This document shows, piece by piece, positions 16,437 through 27,380 of a stretch of 64,000 bases of DNA. Both the position numbers and the translations under genes were made by a program. The notes under the pieces were generated by a model that saw only the letters and a list, made by a program, of their open reading frames with translations, was not told the DNA's origin and did not search any database. Within the stretch, counting starts at the first letter, position 1, and each line of letters starts with the position of its first letter. This DNA comes from Leifsonia tongyongensis (lineage in GTDB: Bacteria > Actinomycetota > Actinomycetes > Actinomycetales > Microbacteriaceae): assembly GCF_010686705.1 (NCBI RefSeq), contig NZ_JAAGWY010000001.1:992001-1056000 (forward strand), read 5' to 3'.

Positions 16437-17143
16437 GCATGACCATGAACCTCACGACCGCGAGCCTGGCCCTCCGCGCAGCCGAAGCGCTCGCCGAGAA
16501 CCTTCCCACGATCAAGGCGCTGACACCGGTGACGCGCGAGCGCGCGGGAGCGGCTGGCGTCGACGTGAGCGCGGCCGTCGTCGCCACCTTCGTCGGAGCG
16601 TCGTCGTACGACATGGCGATGGCGATCGTCGACGGGAGCCTGCTCGCGCCGGCCGCCGGTGAGGCGACGGTCTCGCTGACCGACCTCGTCCACGGCGCCC
16701 TGGTCGGGGCGTCCGACGTGCTCGGCGACGGTGTGCTGGGCGACCAGCGCGTCGAGGACGCGGCCGCCCTGTTCGGCGACCCCGACACGGCGGTCGTGGA
16801 ACTGTTCGACGGCACCGAGCTCGCCGGCCTGTTCGGCCTCCGCGCGCGACGCGGGTCGACTCGACCGGGATCCGCAGCCGCAGAGGACGTCTCCGGGCGC
16901 CTCGGCCGCATCAACGATGTCGAGATGGCCCTGACCGTCGAGATCGGGCGCACCCGCATGCCGGTCCGCGACGTGCTGAACCTCGAACCGGGCGCGGTCG
17001 TCGAACTCGACCGTTCGGCGGGTGCGCCGGCGGACATCCTCCTCAACGGACGCCTCATCGCGTACGGCGAAGTGGTCGTCGTCGACCAGGACTACGCCGT
17101 CAGGGTCACCCAGATCCTGGACACGCCCGACATCGTCGCCTGA
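16433..17143 (+). CDS. fliN: Flagellar motor switch protein FliN/FliY-like, long form
   Basis: 236 aa, about 100 longer than enteric FliN. The C-terminal SpoA domain (about 155-230: VEMALTVEIGRTRMPVRDVL, PGAVVELDRSAGAPADILLN) is the C-ring module. The N-terminal 140 residues form an extra Ala/Val-rich domain (FVGASSYDMAMAIVDGSL) recalling the CheC-like N-terminal part of FliY, but no clear phosphatase motif (D/S-x3-E-x2-N) is seen. It overlaps fliM by 4 nt and fliO by one base. Confidence 0.9.
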   Translation: MSMTMNLTTASLALRAAEALAENLPTIKALTPVTRERAGAAGVDVSAAVVATFVGASSYDMAMAIVDGSLLAPAAGEATVSLTDLVHGALVGASDVLGDGVLGDQRVEDAAALFGDPDTAVVELFDGTELAGLFGLRARRGSTRPGSAAAEDVSGRLGRINDVEMALTVEIGRTRMPVRDVLNLEPGAVVELDRSAGAPADILLNGRLIAYGEVVVVDQDYAVRVTQILDTPDIVA

Positions 17144-17607
17144 TGGACGCAGTCCTCACCATGCTGCGCGTGGTGGTGTCGCTCGCCGCCGTGCTCGGAG
17201 TGATCTGGTACCTGCACCGGCGGGTCAGCCGTCGCCAGCTCGGCACGAAGAAGAAGTCGAACCCGGTGACCGTGGTGGGCAAACAGGGCATCGCCGCGAA
17301 GGCCTCGGTCGTCGTCGTGGACGTCGACGGGCGACGGCTGGTGCTCGGCGTCACCGAGCATTCCGTGAACGTCCTCCACTCGGCCGAACCGGCGCCCGTC
17401 GCGGAGGCGAGCTTCGCGGCCGTCCTCGAGCAAGCCGACGCGGATGCGGATCGGGATGCGGATCCGAATGGGATTGCGGATGCGTTCGTCCCGGTCTCCG
17501 GCGAAGGGCTCGCGCCCGCACCCGCCGCCAGCCCCGTCGCAGGCTCCATCCTCGCCGCCTCGACGTGGAAGCTCGCACTCACCAGTGTGCGGAACGGCCT
17601 GAAGTGA
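17143..17607 (+). CDS. fliO: Flagellar biosynthesis protein FliO
   Basis: 154 aa. FliO is a small membrane protein that helps assemble the FliP ring of the export gate. One N-terminal membrane helix (about residues 4-24, VLTMLRVVVSLAAVLGVIWY) is followed by a basic stretch and a short beta-rich domain (ASVVVVDVDGRRLVLGVTEH) typical of FliO. The C-terminal third holds a low-complexity DADADRDADPNGIADA run coded by repeated gatgcg. Its stop overlaps the fliP GTG. Confidence 0.87.
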   Translation: MDAVLTMLRVVVSLAAVLGVIWYLHRRVSRRQLGTKKKSNPVTVVGKQGIAAKASVVVVDVDGRRLVLGVTEHSVNVLHSAEPAPVAEASFAAVLEQADADADRDADPNGIADAFVPVSGEGLAPAPAASPVAGSILAASTWKLALTSVRNGLK

Positions 17608-18437
17608 ACCCGGCCGTCGCCGCGAGAAGGCTCCGCCACTGGCGACTCGGGGTCGTCCTGGCGCTGGGGATCATCATCGCGTTCGCGGTCGTCGCCCTGC
17701 AGGCCGCCGGCGCGCACGCCGACCCGATCGCCCCGACTCCGCCGGTGACCCCCGCGCCGCCCACGACCGGCGGCACCAGCATCACCATCAACGGCATCGA
17801 CGGCACGCCGTCGCAGACCGTGCTGACCCTGATCGGCATCACGCTTCTTTCGGTGGCGCCCGCACTCCTCATGATGACGACGTCGTTCGCGAAAGTGTTC
17901 GTCGTGCTGTCCATGACACGGAACGCCCTCGGCCTCACGGCGGTACCGCCCAACCAGGTCATCGCCGGCCTCGCGCTCTTCCTCTCGCTGTTCATCATGT
18001 GGCCGGTCCTGACCGACATCAACACGCACGCTGTGCAGCCCTACCTGCACGGGTCCGTCGATTTCACGCACGCGATCGACCTGGCATCCAAACCGCTCAA
18101 AGCGTGGATGCTGAAATTCACCCGCCAGGAGGACCTCGCCCTGATGAACCGCCTGGGCGGCCGCGCCAACCCGGCGACGCCGTCGGCCGTCGACCTCACC
18201 ACGCTCATCCCGGCGTTCATGATCTCGGAGCTGCGTTCCGCCTTCATCATCGGGTTCGTCGTCTTCGTACCGTTCCTGGTCATCGACCTCGTCGTCTCGG
18301 CTGCGCTGATGTCGATGGGCATGATGATGCTGCCGCCCGTGATGATCTCCCTCCCGTTCAAGATCCTCCTGTTCGTCCTCGTCGACGGCTGGGGCCTCGT
18401 GATCACCGCACTCGTCAAAAGCTACGTGGGGGGCTGA
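17604..18437 (+). CDS. fliP: Flagellar export gate protein FliP
   Basis: 277 aa from the GTG overlapping the fliO stop. The frame is open another 582 nt upstream but only as a shadow of fliN and fliO. FliP is the main subunit of the FliPQR export gate. An N-terminal signal-like hydrophobic segment (about 13-36), a Pro/Thr-rich linker, and the conserved TSFAKVFVVLSMTRNALGL and PAFMISELRSAFIIGFVVFV blocks are visible, with four further membrane helices. Confidence 0.96.
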   Translation: MNPAVAARRLRHWRLGVVLALGIIIAFAVVALQAAGAHADPIAPTPPVTPAPPTTGGTSITINGIDGTPSQTVLTLIGITLLSVAPALLMMTTSFAKVFVVLSMTRNALGLTAVPPNQVIAGLALFLSLFIMWPVLTDINTHAVQPYLHGSVDFTHAIDLASKPLKAWMLKFTRQEDLALMNRLGGRANPATPSAVDLTTLIPAFMISELRSAFIIGFVVFVPFLVIDLVVSAALMSMGMMMLPPVMISLPFKILLFVLVDGWGLVITALVKSYVGG

Positions 18438-18439
18438 CC

Positions 18440-18712
18440 GTGAACACGAGTGCGATCCTCGACATCGGCGCGCAGGCGCTGATCATCTCCGCGAAGCTGG
18501 CCGCGCCCATCCTCATCACCTCGCTGGTGATCGGGTTCGCCATCTCGCTGTTCCAGTCGATCACGCAGATCCAGGAGGTGACGCTCTCGTTCGTGCCGAA
18601 GGCCGTGGGCGTCTCGATCGCCCTCCTCGTGTGCGGAAACTGGATGATCGCCGAGCTGGTGTCGTTCACCCACGACCTGTTCACCATGATCCCTTCGCTG
18701 CTGGGGGGTTGA
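18440..18712 (+). CDS. fliQ: Flagellar export gate protein FliQ
   Basis: 90 aa from GTG 18440, two bases after the fliP stop. Two membrane helices (about 15-37 and 50-72) flank the conserved ISLFQSITQIQEVTLSFVPK motif. It is a subunit of the FliPQR gate. The stop TGA directly abuts the fliR GTG. Confidence 0.94.
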   Translation: MNTSAILDIGAQALIISAKLAAPILITSLVIGFAISLFQSITQIQEVTLSFVPKAVGVSIALLVCGNWMIAELVSFTHDLFTMIPSLLGG

Positions 18713-19468
18713 GTGAACATCCCGATCGATGCGAGCTGGATCGAAGCCGTGATGCTGGCGAGCGTGCGGCTGGCGGCGTTCATCCTCGTCGCCCCGCCCT
18801 TCTCCTACCGGGCCATCCCCGGCACGGTGAAGGCGCTCCTCGCCGTCGGGCTCGGTCTCGCCGTGTCACCGGTCGTCACGAAGGGCTACTCCCAGCTCGA
18901 CATCGGCCCTCTCCTGCTCGCCATCGTCATGCAGCTGCTGATCGGATTCGCCCTCGGCTTCCTGGTCATGGTCGTCTTCGCTGCGGTCCAGTCGGCGGGC
19001 AGCCTGCTCGACCTCTTCGGAGGCTTCCAGCTCGCGCAGGGTTATGACCCGCAGCTGAGCCTCAGCGGCGCCCAGCTGACGCGGCTCTTCCAGATGTCGG
19101 CCCTCGCCCTGATGTTCTCCTCGGGGGCCTACCAGCTGCTCCTCGGTGGGCTGGCGCGGAGTTTCACGGCCATCCCGCTCGGCTCCGGGCTCAACGTGAG
19201 TGCGACGATCCACGTCATGATCACTGCCACGACCAGTATGTTCGTGTCGTCGCTCCAGATCGCCGGCCCGCTGATCGTCGTCCTCTTCCTCGCCGATCTC
19301 GGTCTCGGACTGCTGACACGGATCGCGCCGGCCCTGAACGCCTTCTCGATGGGATATCCGGTGAAGATCCTGATCACGCTGAGCCTGGGCGGCATCCTGT
19401 TCGTCGCACTGCCCGGGGTCGTGACCGCGCTGACCGGCGATGCCGTGAACGCGCTGGTGGCGGGATGA
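18713..19468 (+). CDS. fliR: Flagellar export gate protein FliR
   Basis: 251 aa, GTG start directly after the fliQ stop. FliR completes the FliPQR gate. About six membrane segments are seen. Conserved features include APPFSYRAIPGTVKALLAVG, GSLLDLFGGFQLAQGYDP and the C-terminal GYPVKILITLSLGGILFVAL. Followed 12 nt later by flhB. Confidence 0.95.
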   Translation: MNIPIDASWIEAVMLASVRLAAFILVAPPFSYRAIPGTVKALLAVGLGLAVSPVVTKGYSQLDIGPLLLAIVMQLLIGFALGFLVMVVFAAVQSAGSLLDLFGGFQLAQGYDPQLSLSGAQLTRLFQMSALALMFSSGAYQLLLGGLARSFTAIPLGSGLNVSATIHVMITATTSMFVSSLQIAGPLIVVLFLADLGLGLLTRIAPALNAFSMGYPVKILITLSLGGILFVALPGVVTALTGDAVNALVAG

Positions 19469-19480
19469 CGGGGGTGAGTC

Positions 19481-20580
19481 ATGTCTGATTCGCAGGAGAG
19501 GACCGAGGACGCCACCGACAAGCGGATGAAGGAGGTCCGCGGCAAAGGAAAGCTGTCGAAGTCGCAGGACCTGACGACCTGGCTGGGCCTGGGGGCTGCG
19601 GCGCTCCTCCTCCCGACCACGATCATGCTGGGCACGAATGCGACGGTGAGCGAGCTCTTCGCCGTCGGGTCCGCGGCAGGCGCGCCGACGGATGCGACCG
19701 CGCTCCAGGCGCTCGGCGCCGGCCTGTCGTCCATCCTTCCGACCATCGCGCTGCTGCTCGTCGCCGTGGTCGTCGCCGTCATCGCCGGATCGGTCGTGCA
19801 GGGCGGAATCCACGTCAGGAAGCTCCAGGGCAAGTTCGAGCAGTTCAACCTGGTCAACGGGTTCAAGCACACCTTCGGCGGGCAGGCTCTCTGGAACGGC
19901 GCGAAAGCCCTGCTGAAGACCGGCGTGGTCGGTCTCGCCCTGTATCTCGTCATCCAGGGCCTGCTGCCCCTGCTCATGATCCCCGGCGCCAACACGCTCA
20001 CCGAGCTCGTGGACCGCGCCGTCGGCGGCATCGTCGCCCTGCTGCAGACGGCGATCATCGCGGGGCTCCTCCTCGCGGCAGCAGACGTCTTCGTCGTCAT
20101 GCGCCGCAACCGCAAGCAGACCCGGATGACCAAACGCGAGGTCCGCGACGAGAACAAGACGACCGACGGCGACCCCATCATCAAGGCGCAGCGCCGCAGC
20201 CGGCAGCTGGCGATGAGCCGGAACCGGATGATGGCGGCCATCGCCGACGCCGACGTGGTCCTGATCAACCCGACCCATTTCGCGGTCGCGTTGCGCTATG
20301 AGCCCGGCAAGTCCGCTCCCCGCGTGGTCGCGAAAGGCGCCGGCGTCATCGCGGCGAGGATCCGGGAGGAAGCGGAGGCGAAGAAGGTGCCGATGGTCAA
20401 GGACATCCCGCTCACCCGCACCCTCCACGCGGCGTGCGATGTCGGCCACGAGATCCCGATCGAGTTCTACAACGCGATCGCCCACGTCCTGACCTTCGTG
20501 ATGGCACTGAGACGCCGTGGCGCCGCATCCGGAGTCCACACCCTGCCGTACACCACACCCCGCCCGGGAGGCGCAACGAG

Positions 20581-20584
<4 letters not shown>
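19481..20584 (+). CDS. flhB: Flagellar export switch protein FlhB
   Basis: 367 aa. FlhB switches export specificity from rod/hook to filament after self-cleavage. The N-terminal QERTEDATDKRMKEVRGKGK, four membrane helices (about 33-200) and the C-terminal cytoplasmic domain are present. The self-cleavage motif NPTH is at residues 263-266. An ATGA overlap couples it to flhA. Confidence 0.96.
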
Positions 20585-22609
<2,025 letters not shown>

Positions 22610-22632
<23 letters not shown>

Positions 22633-23590
22633 CGCCCCCACGATCGACGACCTCCGCCAGAAGGTCCGCGACGAGCACGGCCCTTCGGCCCGGATCGTCT
22701 CGGCCGAGAAGGTCATCCCTCGCGGCATCGGGAGGATTCGGAAGCCGACCTACTTCGAGGCGGTCGTCGAGCTTCCGGATGCTCCACCCTCGCCGCCGGA
22801 CGTACAGGTGGACCCGGCTGCGCGCCACGGCATCGCGTCGCTCCTCGCGGACGCGGAGGACGCCGAGGATGCGGACGGAATGCTGCGCCGGACGGCCCTC
22901 CCCTCACCCACGGGAGCGCCGCACACCGGCCCGTCGCACACCGGCTCACCGCACTCGGGCTCACCGCACTCGGGCTCACAGCGCACCGGCTCACCGCACA
23001 CCGGCTTCGATGAACTCATGGCGAGCCTCGCCGGCTTCGCGGCGCCGCCCCCTCCCGCGGCATCCGCTCTCCCCGCCCTTTTGGAACTCGAGGCCGCACG
23101 GCCGTCCGTAGCGGTCCCAGTTCTACCGAACGTGCCCGGCGATCTCGTGGCGGTTGTGAGCGCTGGTCAGGATGCCCTTGCCGTCGCCCAGGCCATGTGC
23201 AGGGTCTCGGGTGCCGGTGAACTCCGCGCGGCCGGCGGCATCAAGGTAAGGGGTCGGGCGTCTCTGACCGACCGCCGGTCGGCGCTGCTGGCCCGAGCCG
23301 ATGGTGTCGAGGCCGGCATGGTCGTGTTCTGCGCATTCGGAGCCGAGTCCAGCGACGACGCTCTCGCTGCGTTGGGCGCGATCGACCCCGACCAGGTCTG
23401 GGTCGTGGTCGACGCCGGCCGCAAGCCGGACGACACCCAGCGCTGGGTGGACCGGGTCGCGACCGCGGTGGACATCGCAGCGCTTGCCGTCGTGGGCGCC
23501 GCATCCACCGCGACCCCGCAGACCGTCAACTCGCTCGGCATCCCCGTCGGCTGGGTCGACGGCGCTCCCGCCGCCGCCGCGCGCCTCTGA
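22610..23590 (+). CDS. flhF: FlhF-like protein without a recognisable GTPase P-loop
   Basis: 326 aa, TTG start overlapping the flhA end, with GGGGG at 22596-22600. Residues 1-53 resemble the FlhF N-terminal domain (LSAPTIDDLRQKVRDEHGPS, RIVSAEKV), and the position after flhA is that of flhF. Residues 88-121 are repeated Pro-His-Thr-Gly-Ser units. The C-terminal region (about 175-326) resembles an SRP-type NG domain in outline (DRRSALLARADGV, VWVVVDAGRKPDDTQRWVD), but the expected GxTGxGKTT is replaced by VVSAGQDALA. GTP binding is therefore doubtful. Confidence 0.75.
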
Positions 23591-23644
23591 GTTCAGCGCG
23601 ACCTCATCGCGCAAGCCCGCCAGTTAGGTGCAACCCCGCCCGCT

Positions 23645-23675
23645 CGACGTGGCGGGCACGTATCGACGTGGCGGG
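23645..23675 (+). repeat. Two direct repeats in the convergent flhF-fliW gap
   Basis: cgacgtggcggg occurs at 23645-23656 and 23664-23675 (19-bp period). The first copy forms a GC-rich hairpin with ccgcc at 23635-23640 (loop 10 nt), a weak candidate for a bidirectional terminator. The 136-bp gap between the convergent genes holds no coding region I can support, and no csrA is seen downstream of fliW. Confidence 0.5.
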
Positions 23676-23726
23676 GAGACACGGGAGGCGAGAGGCGGCA
23701 GGCGCGACAAACACCCGCCGCGGCCC

Positions 23727-24104
23727 TCAGGCGACGTCGGCCAGCGGAACGCTGATCCCCCAGCGGTTGTCGTCGAGGATGAACTGCGCCGCCTTCCTCG
23801 TCTTCACGTTGACCACGATCGGAGCGAGCAGGTTCACCGTCATCGCCGCGGGCGCCGGGTTGATCACGACGTACACGGCCGCGTCCTCGGGCGACGACAG
23901 CTCGAGCCGGGCGGCCTGGTCGTCGCTGAGTTCTGGCGCGTAGTCGTGCAGCGTCGCACCATCGAGCAGGTAGAGCCGCAGGTCCGGCGACTCGGCCGAC
24001 CGCAGCGCGTACAGCCGCTCTGCGCCGACGACCTCGCTCAGACCGAAGTCGACCAGCCCGGTCATCCCCAGGATCGGGTCCACGAATTCCAGCAGCGCGG
24101 TCAT
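23727..24104 (-). CDS. fliW: Flagellar assembly factor FliW
   Basis: 125 aa. In Firmicutes FliW binds flagellin and, when free, the translational regulator CsrA. The conserved start FVDPILGMTGLVDFGLSEV, the AVYVVINPA segment and the NLLAPIVVNVKTRKAAQFIL block identify the family. It is the last gene of the flgN-flgK-flgL operon, with an ATGA overlap to flgL. No csrA is seen in this window, so its partner must be elsewhere or absent. Confidence 0.94.
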   Translation of the reverse strand: MTALLEFVDPILGMTGLVDFGLSEVVGAERLYALRSAESPDLRLYLLDGATLHDYAPELSDDQAARLELSSPEDAAVYVVINPAPAAMTVNLLAPIVVNVKTRKAAQFILDDNRWGISVPLADVA

Positions 24105-24985
24105 CGCAGGAAGTCCATCAGGCTGGTCTGCAGCGACTTGGCTGTCACCATCAGCGACGCGGTGTACACATTGTTCATCATCGTGAGATTCAGGATAGAT
24201 TGCCCGGTGTCCACATCCTCGATGTCGCTCTTCTTCCCCTGCAGGAGCGACATCTGGCTGGCGTTGGCATCCTGTGCATTCTGCACGGCCGACAGCTGCG
24301 ATCCCACCTGCGACTGCGCCGTCGAGACCGCATTCATGCGCGCATCCACCAGACCGATGTCGGCGGTGAGGTTCCCGCTCGTTCGCAGGTCGTTGATGAT
24401 GGTGTCGAGGTCGCTGAACATCGATGTCGCACCGTTTCCGTAGACCGCCGACCCGTCCACATCCACCCGGACCGACTGCCCGTCCCCGACGCGGCGGTCG
24501 ACGCTGCTGCCCGGGACGCCGTTGAAGGCGTACCCGGCGGTGCTGAACGCCTGGGGTGCGTCGGAGCTCCCCGCGAAGATCGAACGGCCGAGGAAGGTGG
24601 TGTTCGCCTGGCCGAGCAAAGCATCGCGGATCGATTCGAGCTGAGTCGCGATGTCGTTGCGGGCGGATTGCGACATCGAGCCGTTCGCGCCCTGGATGAC
24701 GCTGTCGCGCACGGTCTTGAGCATGCTGTAGGTCTGCGAGAGGGCGTTGTCGGCGCTCGTGAGCCAGCCGTTCGCGTCGCTGATGTTGCGCCCGTACTGG
24801 TCGACGGCTTTCAGTGCTCCGCGAACCTGCAGTGCGCTGGCGACCGCCGACGGGTCATCCGAGGGAAGGTTCAGTTTCGACTGGGTCGTCGCCGTGTTCT
24901 GTGCGGCCGACAGGTTCGCGATCGCGGTCTGCAGGTTGCGCGCATTGTCATGGAAGATCGTCTGCGTCGTGACCCGGCCGATCAT
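24101..24985 (-). CDS. flgL: Flagellar hook-filament junction protein FlgL (HAP3)
   Basis: 294 aa from ATG 24985, which shares one base with the flgK stop; the longer open frame upstream shadows flgK. FlgL joins hook-associated protein FlgK to the filament. The flagellin-like N-terminus (MIGRVTTQTIFHDNARNLQT, TQSKLNLPSDDPSAVASALQ) and C-terminal helix (SILNLTMMNNVYTASLMVTA) are clear. The length is normal. Confidence 0.96.
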   Translation of the reverse strand: MIGRVTTQTIFHDNARNLQTAIANLSAAQNTATTQSKLNLPSDDPSAVASALQVRGALKAVDQYGRNISDANGWLTSADNALSQTYSMLKTVRDSVIQGANGSMSQSARNDIATQLESIRDALLGQANTTFLGRSIFAGSSDAPQAFSTAGYAFNGVPGSSVDRRVGDGQSVRVDVDGSAVYGNGATSMFSDLDTIINDLRTSGNLTADIGLVDARMNAVSTAQSQVGSQLSAVQNAQDANASQMSLLQGKKSDIEDVDTGQSILNLTMMNNVYTASLMVTAKSLQTSLMDFLR

Positions 24986-26415
24986 CAGGACCTCCCCACG
25001 AGGCCGGTCTTGTTGATGAGCGTGTCGAGCATGTCGTCGACCGCGGTCATCACCCGGGCGGCAGCCTGGTAGGACTTCTGCTGGCTCAGCATGTTCATGT
25101 TCTCCTCGTCGAGGTCGACCGATTCGACGGAGGCCTGGTTGCTCGTCGCGGTCTTGAGGGCGCCGTCGGCGAGTGTCGACTGCTGGATCGCCGTCTTCGC
25201 CTGGGCGCCGATGGTGGTCACCACGTTCATCCAGATGCTGTCCGGGGAGCCGGCGGCGGTGCCGATCTGCGACAGCGCGTCGGCCGCCGAGCCGTCGAGG
25301 GCGCCCGCGCCGGGTTTTCCGACGGCGATGTCTGCAGCCGAGGTGGGCACGACACTCAGGCTGAGCGCTGCAGGTCCCCCCGCGGCGAGCGCGAAGAAGT
25401 CGAGTCCGGTCCGTCCGTCGGTGGTGGCGGCAGCGCTGTGGATGGCGTTCACCTGGGTCGCGAGGCTCGTCGCGAGCTGGTTGTAGCTGGCCGCCGTCTC
25501 TGCGAGCGGTCCTCCGGTTCCCGTGGCGTTCGCCGAAGCCACCAGCGCAAGGCCGCCGGCGAGCTCGCCGCTGTCGAGCCCGACACTCTGGCCGGGACGT
25601 TGCGCCCATTCGAGCTGGACGGGCGACGCCGCCGCTCCCACCAGGGTCGTCGCGCCCGTGACCTGCACGTGGTTGGCATCCGTGCCGGTGACGAGCAGAT
25701 TCCCGCCGACGGTGACGTCGACGGTTCCGTCTCCCCGGTCGACGACCTTTCCCCCGGCGATCTGCGCGATCGTCGCCGTGAGCTGCGCACGCTGGTCGAT
25801 CAGGTCGTTGGCGTTCCCCCCGGCCGCGACGGTGGAGCGGATCGTCCGGTTCAGCACCGCCACCTGGTCGGCCGTCGAATTGAGTTCGGTGGCCAGCCCG
25901 TTGATCTGCGAGCGTGTGTTCGTCCAGGCGGCGTCCGCAGCCTTGTACCCGGTCGCGATGGTCGACGCGAGCACGCCGGCGTTCTGGATGACGACCGAAC
26001 CGGTCGCGGGATCCCCCGGCCGGTTCGCCAGGTCTTGCCACGACGCCCAGAACGTGTGCAGCTGGGAGGAGATCCCGTTGTCGCCCGGCTCGTTGAACGA
26101 CTGTTCGAGCGAGGTGAGCGCGCCGGCCTGTACTCCCGCATACCCGGACTGCGAGGCCGCGTTGCGGACCGCACCGTCGAGGAAGAGGTCGCCGATCCGG
26201 CCGACGCCGGTGATGGTGACGCCCTGCCCTCCCGAGGTGGCGGGAACCGTGAAGAGCGTCGCGTGCGCCGGCGCTCCGGCGGCGATCGTCGTCAGGTTCT
26301 GCCGCGTGTACCCGCTCGTGCCGGCGTTGGTGATGTTCTGGCCGGTCACGTCGAGGGCCGCGCGTGCCGCCTGGAGTCCCGAGTACGCGATGCCGAGTCC
26401 GCCGAAGGTGCTCAT
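24985..26415 (-). CDS. flgK: Flagellar hook-associated protein FlgK (HAP1)
   Basis: 476 aa, slightly short for FlgK. The N-terminal rod/hook signature (FGGLGIAYSGLQAARAALDV, TGQNITNAGTSGYTRQ) and the C-terminal VDLDEENMNMLSQQKSYQAA block are diagnostic. The product joins hook and filament and is exported with the FlgN chaperone, whose gene ends one base upstream. Confidence 0.96.
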   Translation of the reverse strand: MSTFGGLGIAYSGLQAARAALDVTGQNITNAGTSGYTRQNLTTIAAGAPAHATLFTVPATSGGQGVTITGVGRIGDLFLDGAVRNAASQSGYAGVQAGALTSLEQSFNEPGDNGISSQLHTFWASWQDLANRPGDPATGSVVIQNAGVLASTIATGYKAADAAWTNTRSQINGLATELNSTADQVAVLNRTIRSTVAAGGNANDLIDQRAQLTATIAQIAGGKVVDRGDGTVDVTVGGNLLVTGTDANHVQVTGATTLVGAAASPVQLEWAQRPGQSVGLDSGELAGGLALVASANATGTGGPLAETAASYNQLATSLATQVNAIHSAAATTDGRTGLDFFALAAGGPAALSLSVVPTSAADIAVGKPGAGALDGSAADALSQIGTAAGSPDSIWMNVVTTIGAQAKTAIQQSTLADGALKTATSNQASVESVDLDEENMNMLSQQKSYQAAARVMTAVDDMLDTLINKTGLVGRS

Positions 26416-26416
26416 C

Positions 26417-26902
26417 TCAGATGTCCTTGTCTATGAGCTGCGCTCCGGCCGGCTGGAACCCGCTGTGACCGCGCGAATCGTAGGTGCTGAGGGTCGCGTC
26501 GAGCGACGAGATCGTCTCCTGCGTCGAACGGATGGCCGACCGGAGCATCAGCGAATTCGCATCTCTCAGCGTCCGGACGCGCCCCGCGAGTTCGAGTAGG
26601 GCACCGAGGTGGGCTCCGAAGATGTCGGCCCAGACCGCATCCGGCGCCGCCGCAACGATCTCGCGAAGCGAGGCGCGGCCGCTGATGTCCCACTCGTCGG
26701 CGAGCCGCTCGATTTCGAGGTCGCGGATCAGGTTGAGCTTGCGCAGGGCCGCGACGACGTCGTCGATCTCATCGGTGACGCGTCCGATCCATTTCGAGTT
26801 CCCGGCTGCGAGCAGCAGGTGCTCGACTTCGAGTTTGTATTCGAGGATCTCGAAGAGGTTGCGTTCTCGCCACAGCGACGCAGAAAGTTCGTTCGCGCCC
26901 AT
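26417..26902 (-). CDS. flgN: FlgN-type export chaperone (for FlgK/FlgL)
   Basis: 161 aa from ATG 26902, with GGAGG at 26909-26913. The open frame runs on upstream to 27178, but that is a shadow of the next gene. The protein is helical: ELSASLWRERNLFEILEYKL, HLLLAAG, REIVAAAPDAVWADIFGAHL. FlgN chaperones bind FlgK and FlgL, whose genes follow directly. It is clearly paralogous to the product of 28547-29068. It is the first gene of a four-gene operon under its own sigma-28 promoter. Confidence 0.88.
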   Translation of the reverse strand: MGANELSASLWRERNLFEILEYKLEVEHLLLAAGNSKWIGRVTDEIDDVVAALRKLNLIRDLEIERLADEWDISGRASLREIVAAAPDAVWADIFGAHLGALLELAGRVRTLRDANSLMLRSAIRSTQETISSLDATLSTYDSRGHSGFQPAGAQLIDKDI

Positions 26903-26930
26903 GCGCCGCCTCCAAGCTGTTCGAAGACGA

Positions 26931-26958
26931 CTCTCGGCCGCGGCACCGGAAATGTTAG
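26931..26958 (-). promoter_or_regulatory. Sigma-28 type promoter of the flgN-flgK-flgL-fliW operon
   Basis: On the minus strand ctaac (26958-26954) is followed after 15 bases by GCCGAGAG (26938-26931). Spacing equals the three plus-strand promoters. The expected start lies near 26924, giving a leader of about 22 nt that contains only the ribosome site. The TAA of the -35 box is also the stop codon of the upstream small gene. Confidence 0.8.
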
Positions 26959-27323
26959 CTGTCGGAGCCGAGAAGGTCGAAGTACACCGGGTGCGGCGCG
27001 GATTCGACGTGGACCGTGTCGACGGGCGCCGCATGGCGTGCTTCCGTCTGGCGCACGTCTTCGAGGTAGCGGATGGCGTGCAGCTGCGCCTCGAGGATGC
27101 GCGCTGCTCGTCCCACCAGCTCGGGCGGGATCGGGCCCAGCGCGATGGGGGGCCGCCACGGCACCGGATGCGTGGCACGTTCGACGGCGACCTGCAGCTC
27201 GACCTCGAAGCGGGCGAACGCGTCTTCCCAGCTTCGGACGGGGACGAACGGGTCGATCACCTCGTCGAGGCGTGCGGCCTCGTCTCCGGGGTCGTGGCCG
27301 GCGGCTTCGGTGGGTTCCTGCAT
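26955..27323 (-). CDS. Small flagellar-locus protein of unknown function (paralogue of 3186-3497), in the flgM slot
   Basis: 122 aa with an AAGGAG ribosome site 8 nt before the ATG. I do not recognise a known family. The core RFEVEL, VPW, GPIPPELVGRAARILEAQ aligns with the small protein after fliS. It lies between fliA and flgN, where Bacillus places the anti-sigma factor gene flgM, and no FlgM sequence is seen in the window. An anti-sigma or chaperone role is possible but unproven. Its stop codon overlaps the sigma-28 promoter of flgN. Confidence 0.75.
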   Translation of the reverse strand: MQEPTEAAGHDPGDEAARLDEVIDPFVPVRSWEDAFARFEVELQVAVERATHPVPWRPPIALGPIPPELVGRAARILEAQLHAIRYLEDVRQTEARHAAPVDTVHVESAPHPVYFDLLGSDS

Positions 27324-27380
27324 GATCGTTCTCCTTGCTGTGGGGGAGTCGGGCTGTCGAGGTCGTGGTGGGGCTGCTGT

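Noticed and set aside
17022-17603. N-terminal extension of fliP by 194 codons
   Set aside because: The extension is a shadow of fliN and fliO; the GTG at 17604 overlaps the fliO stop and begins a typical signal-like segment.
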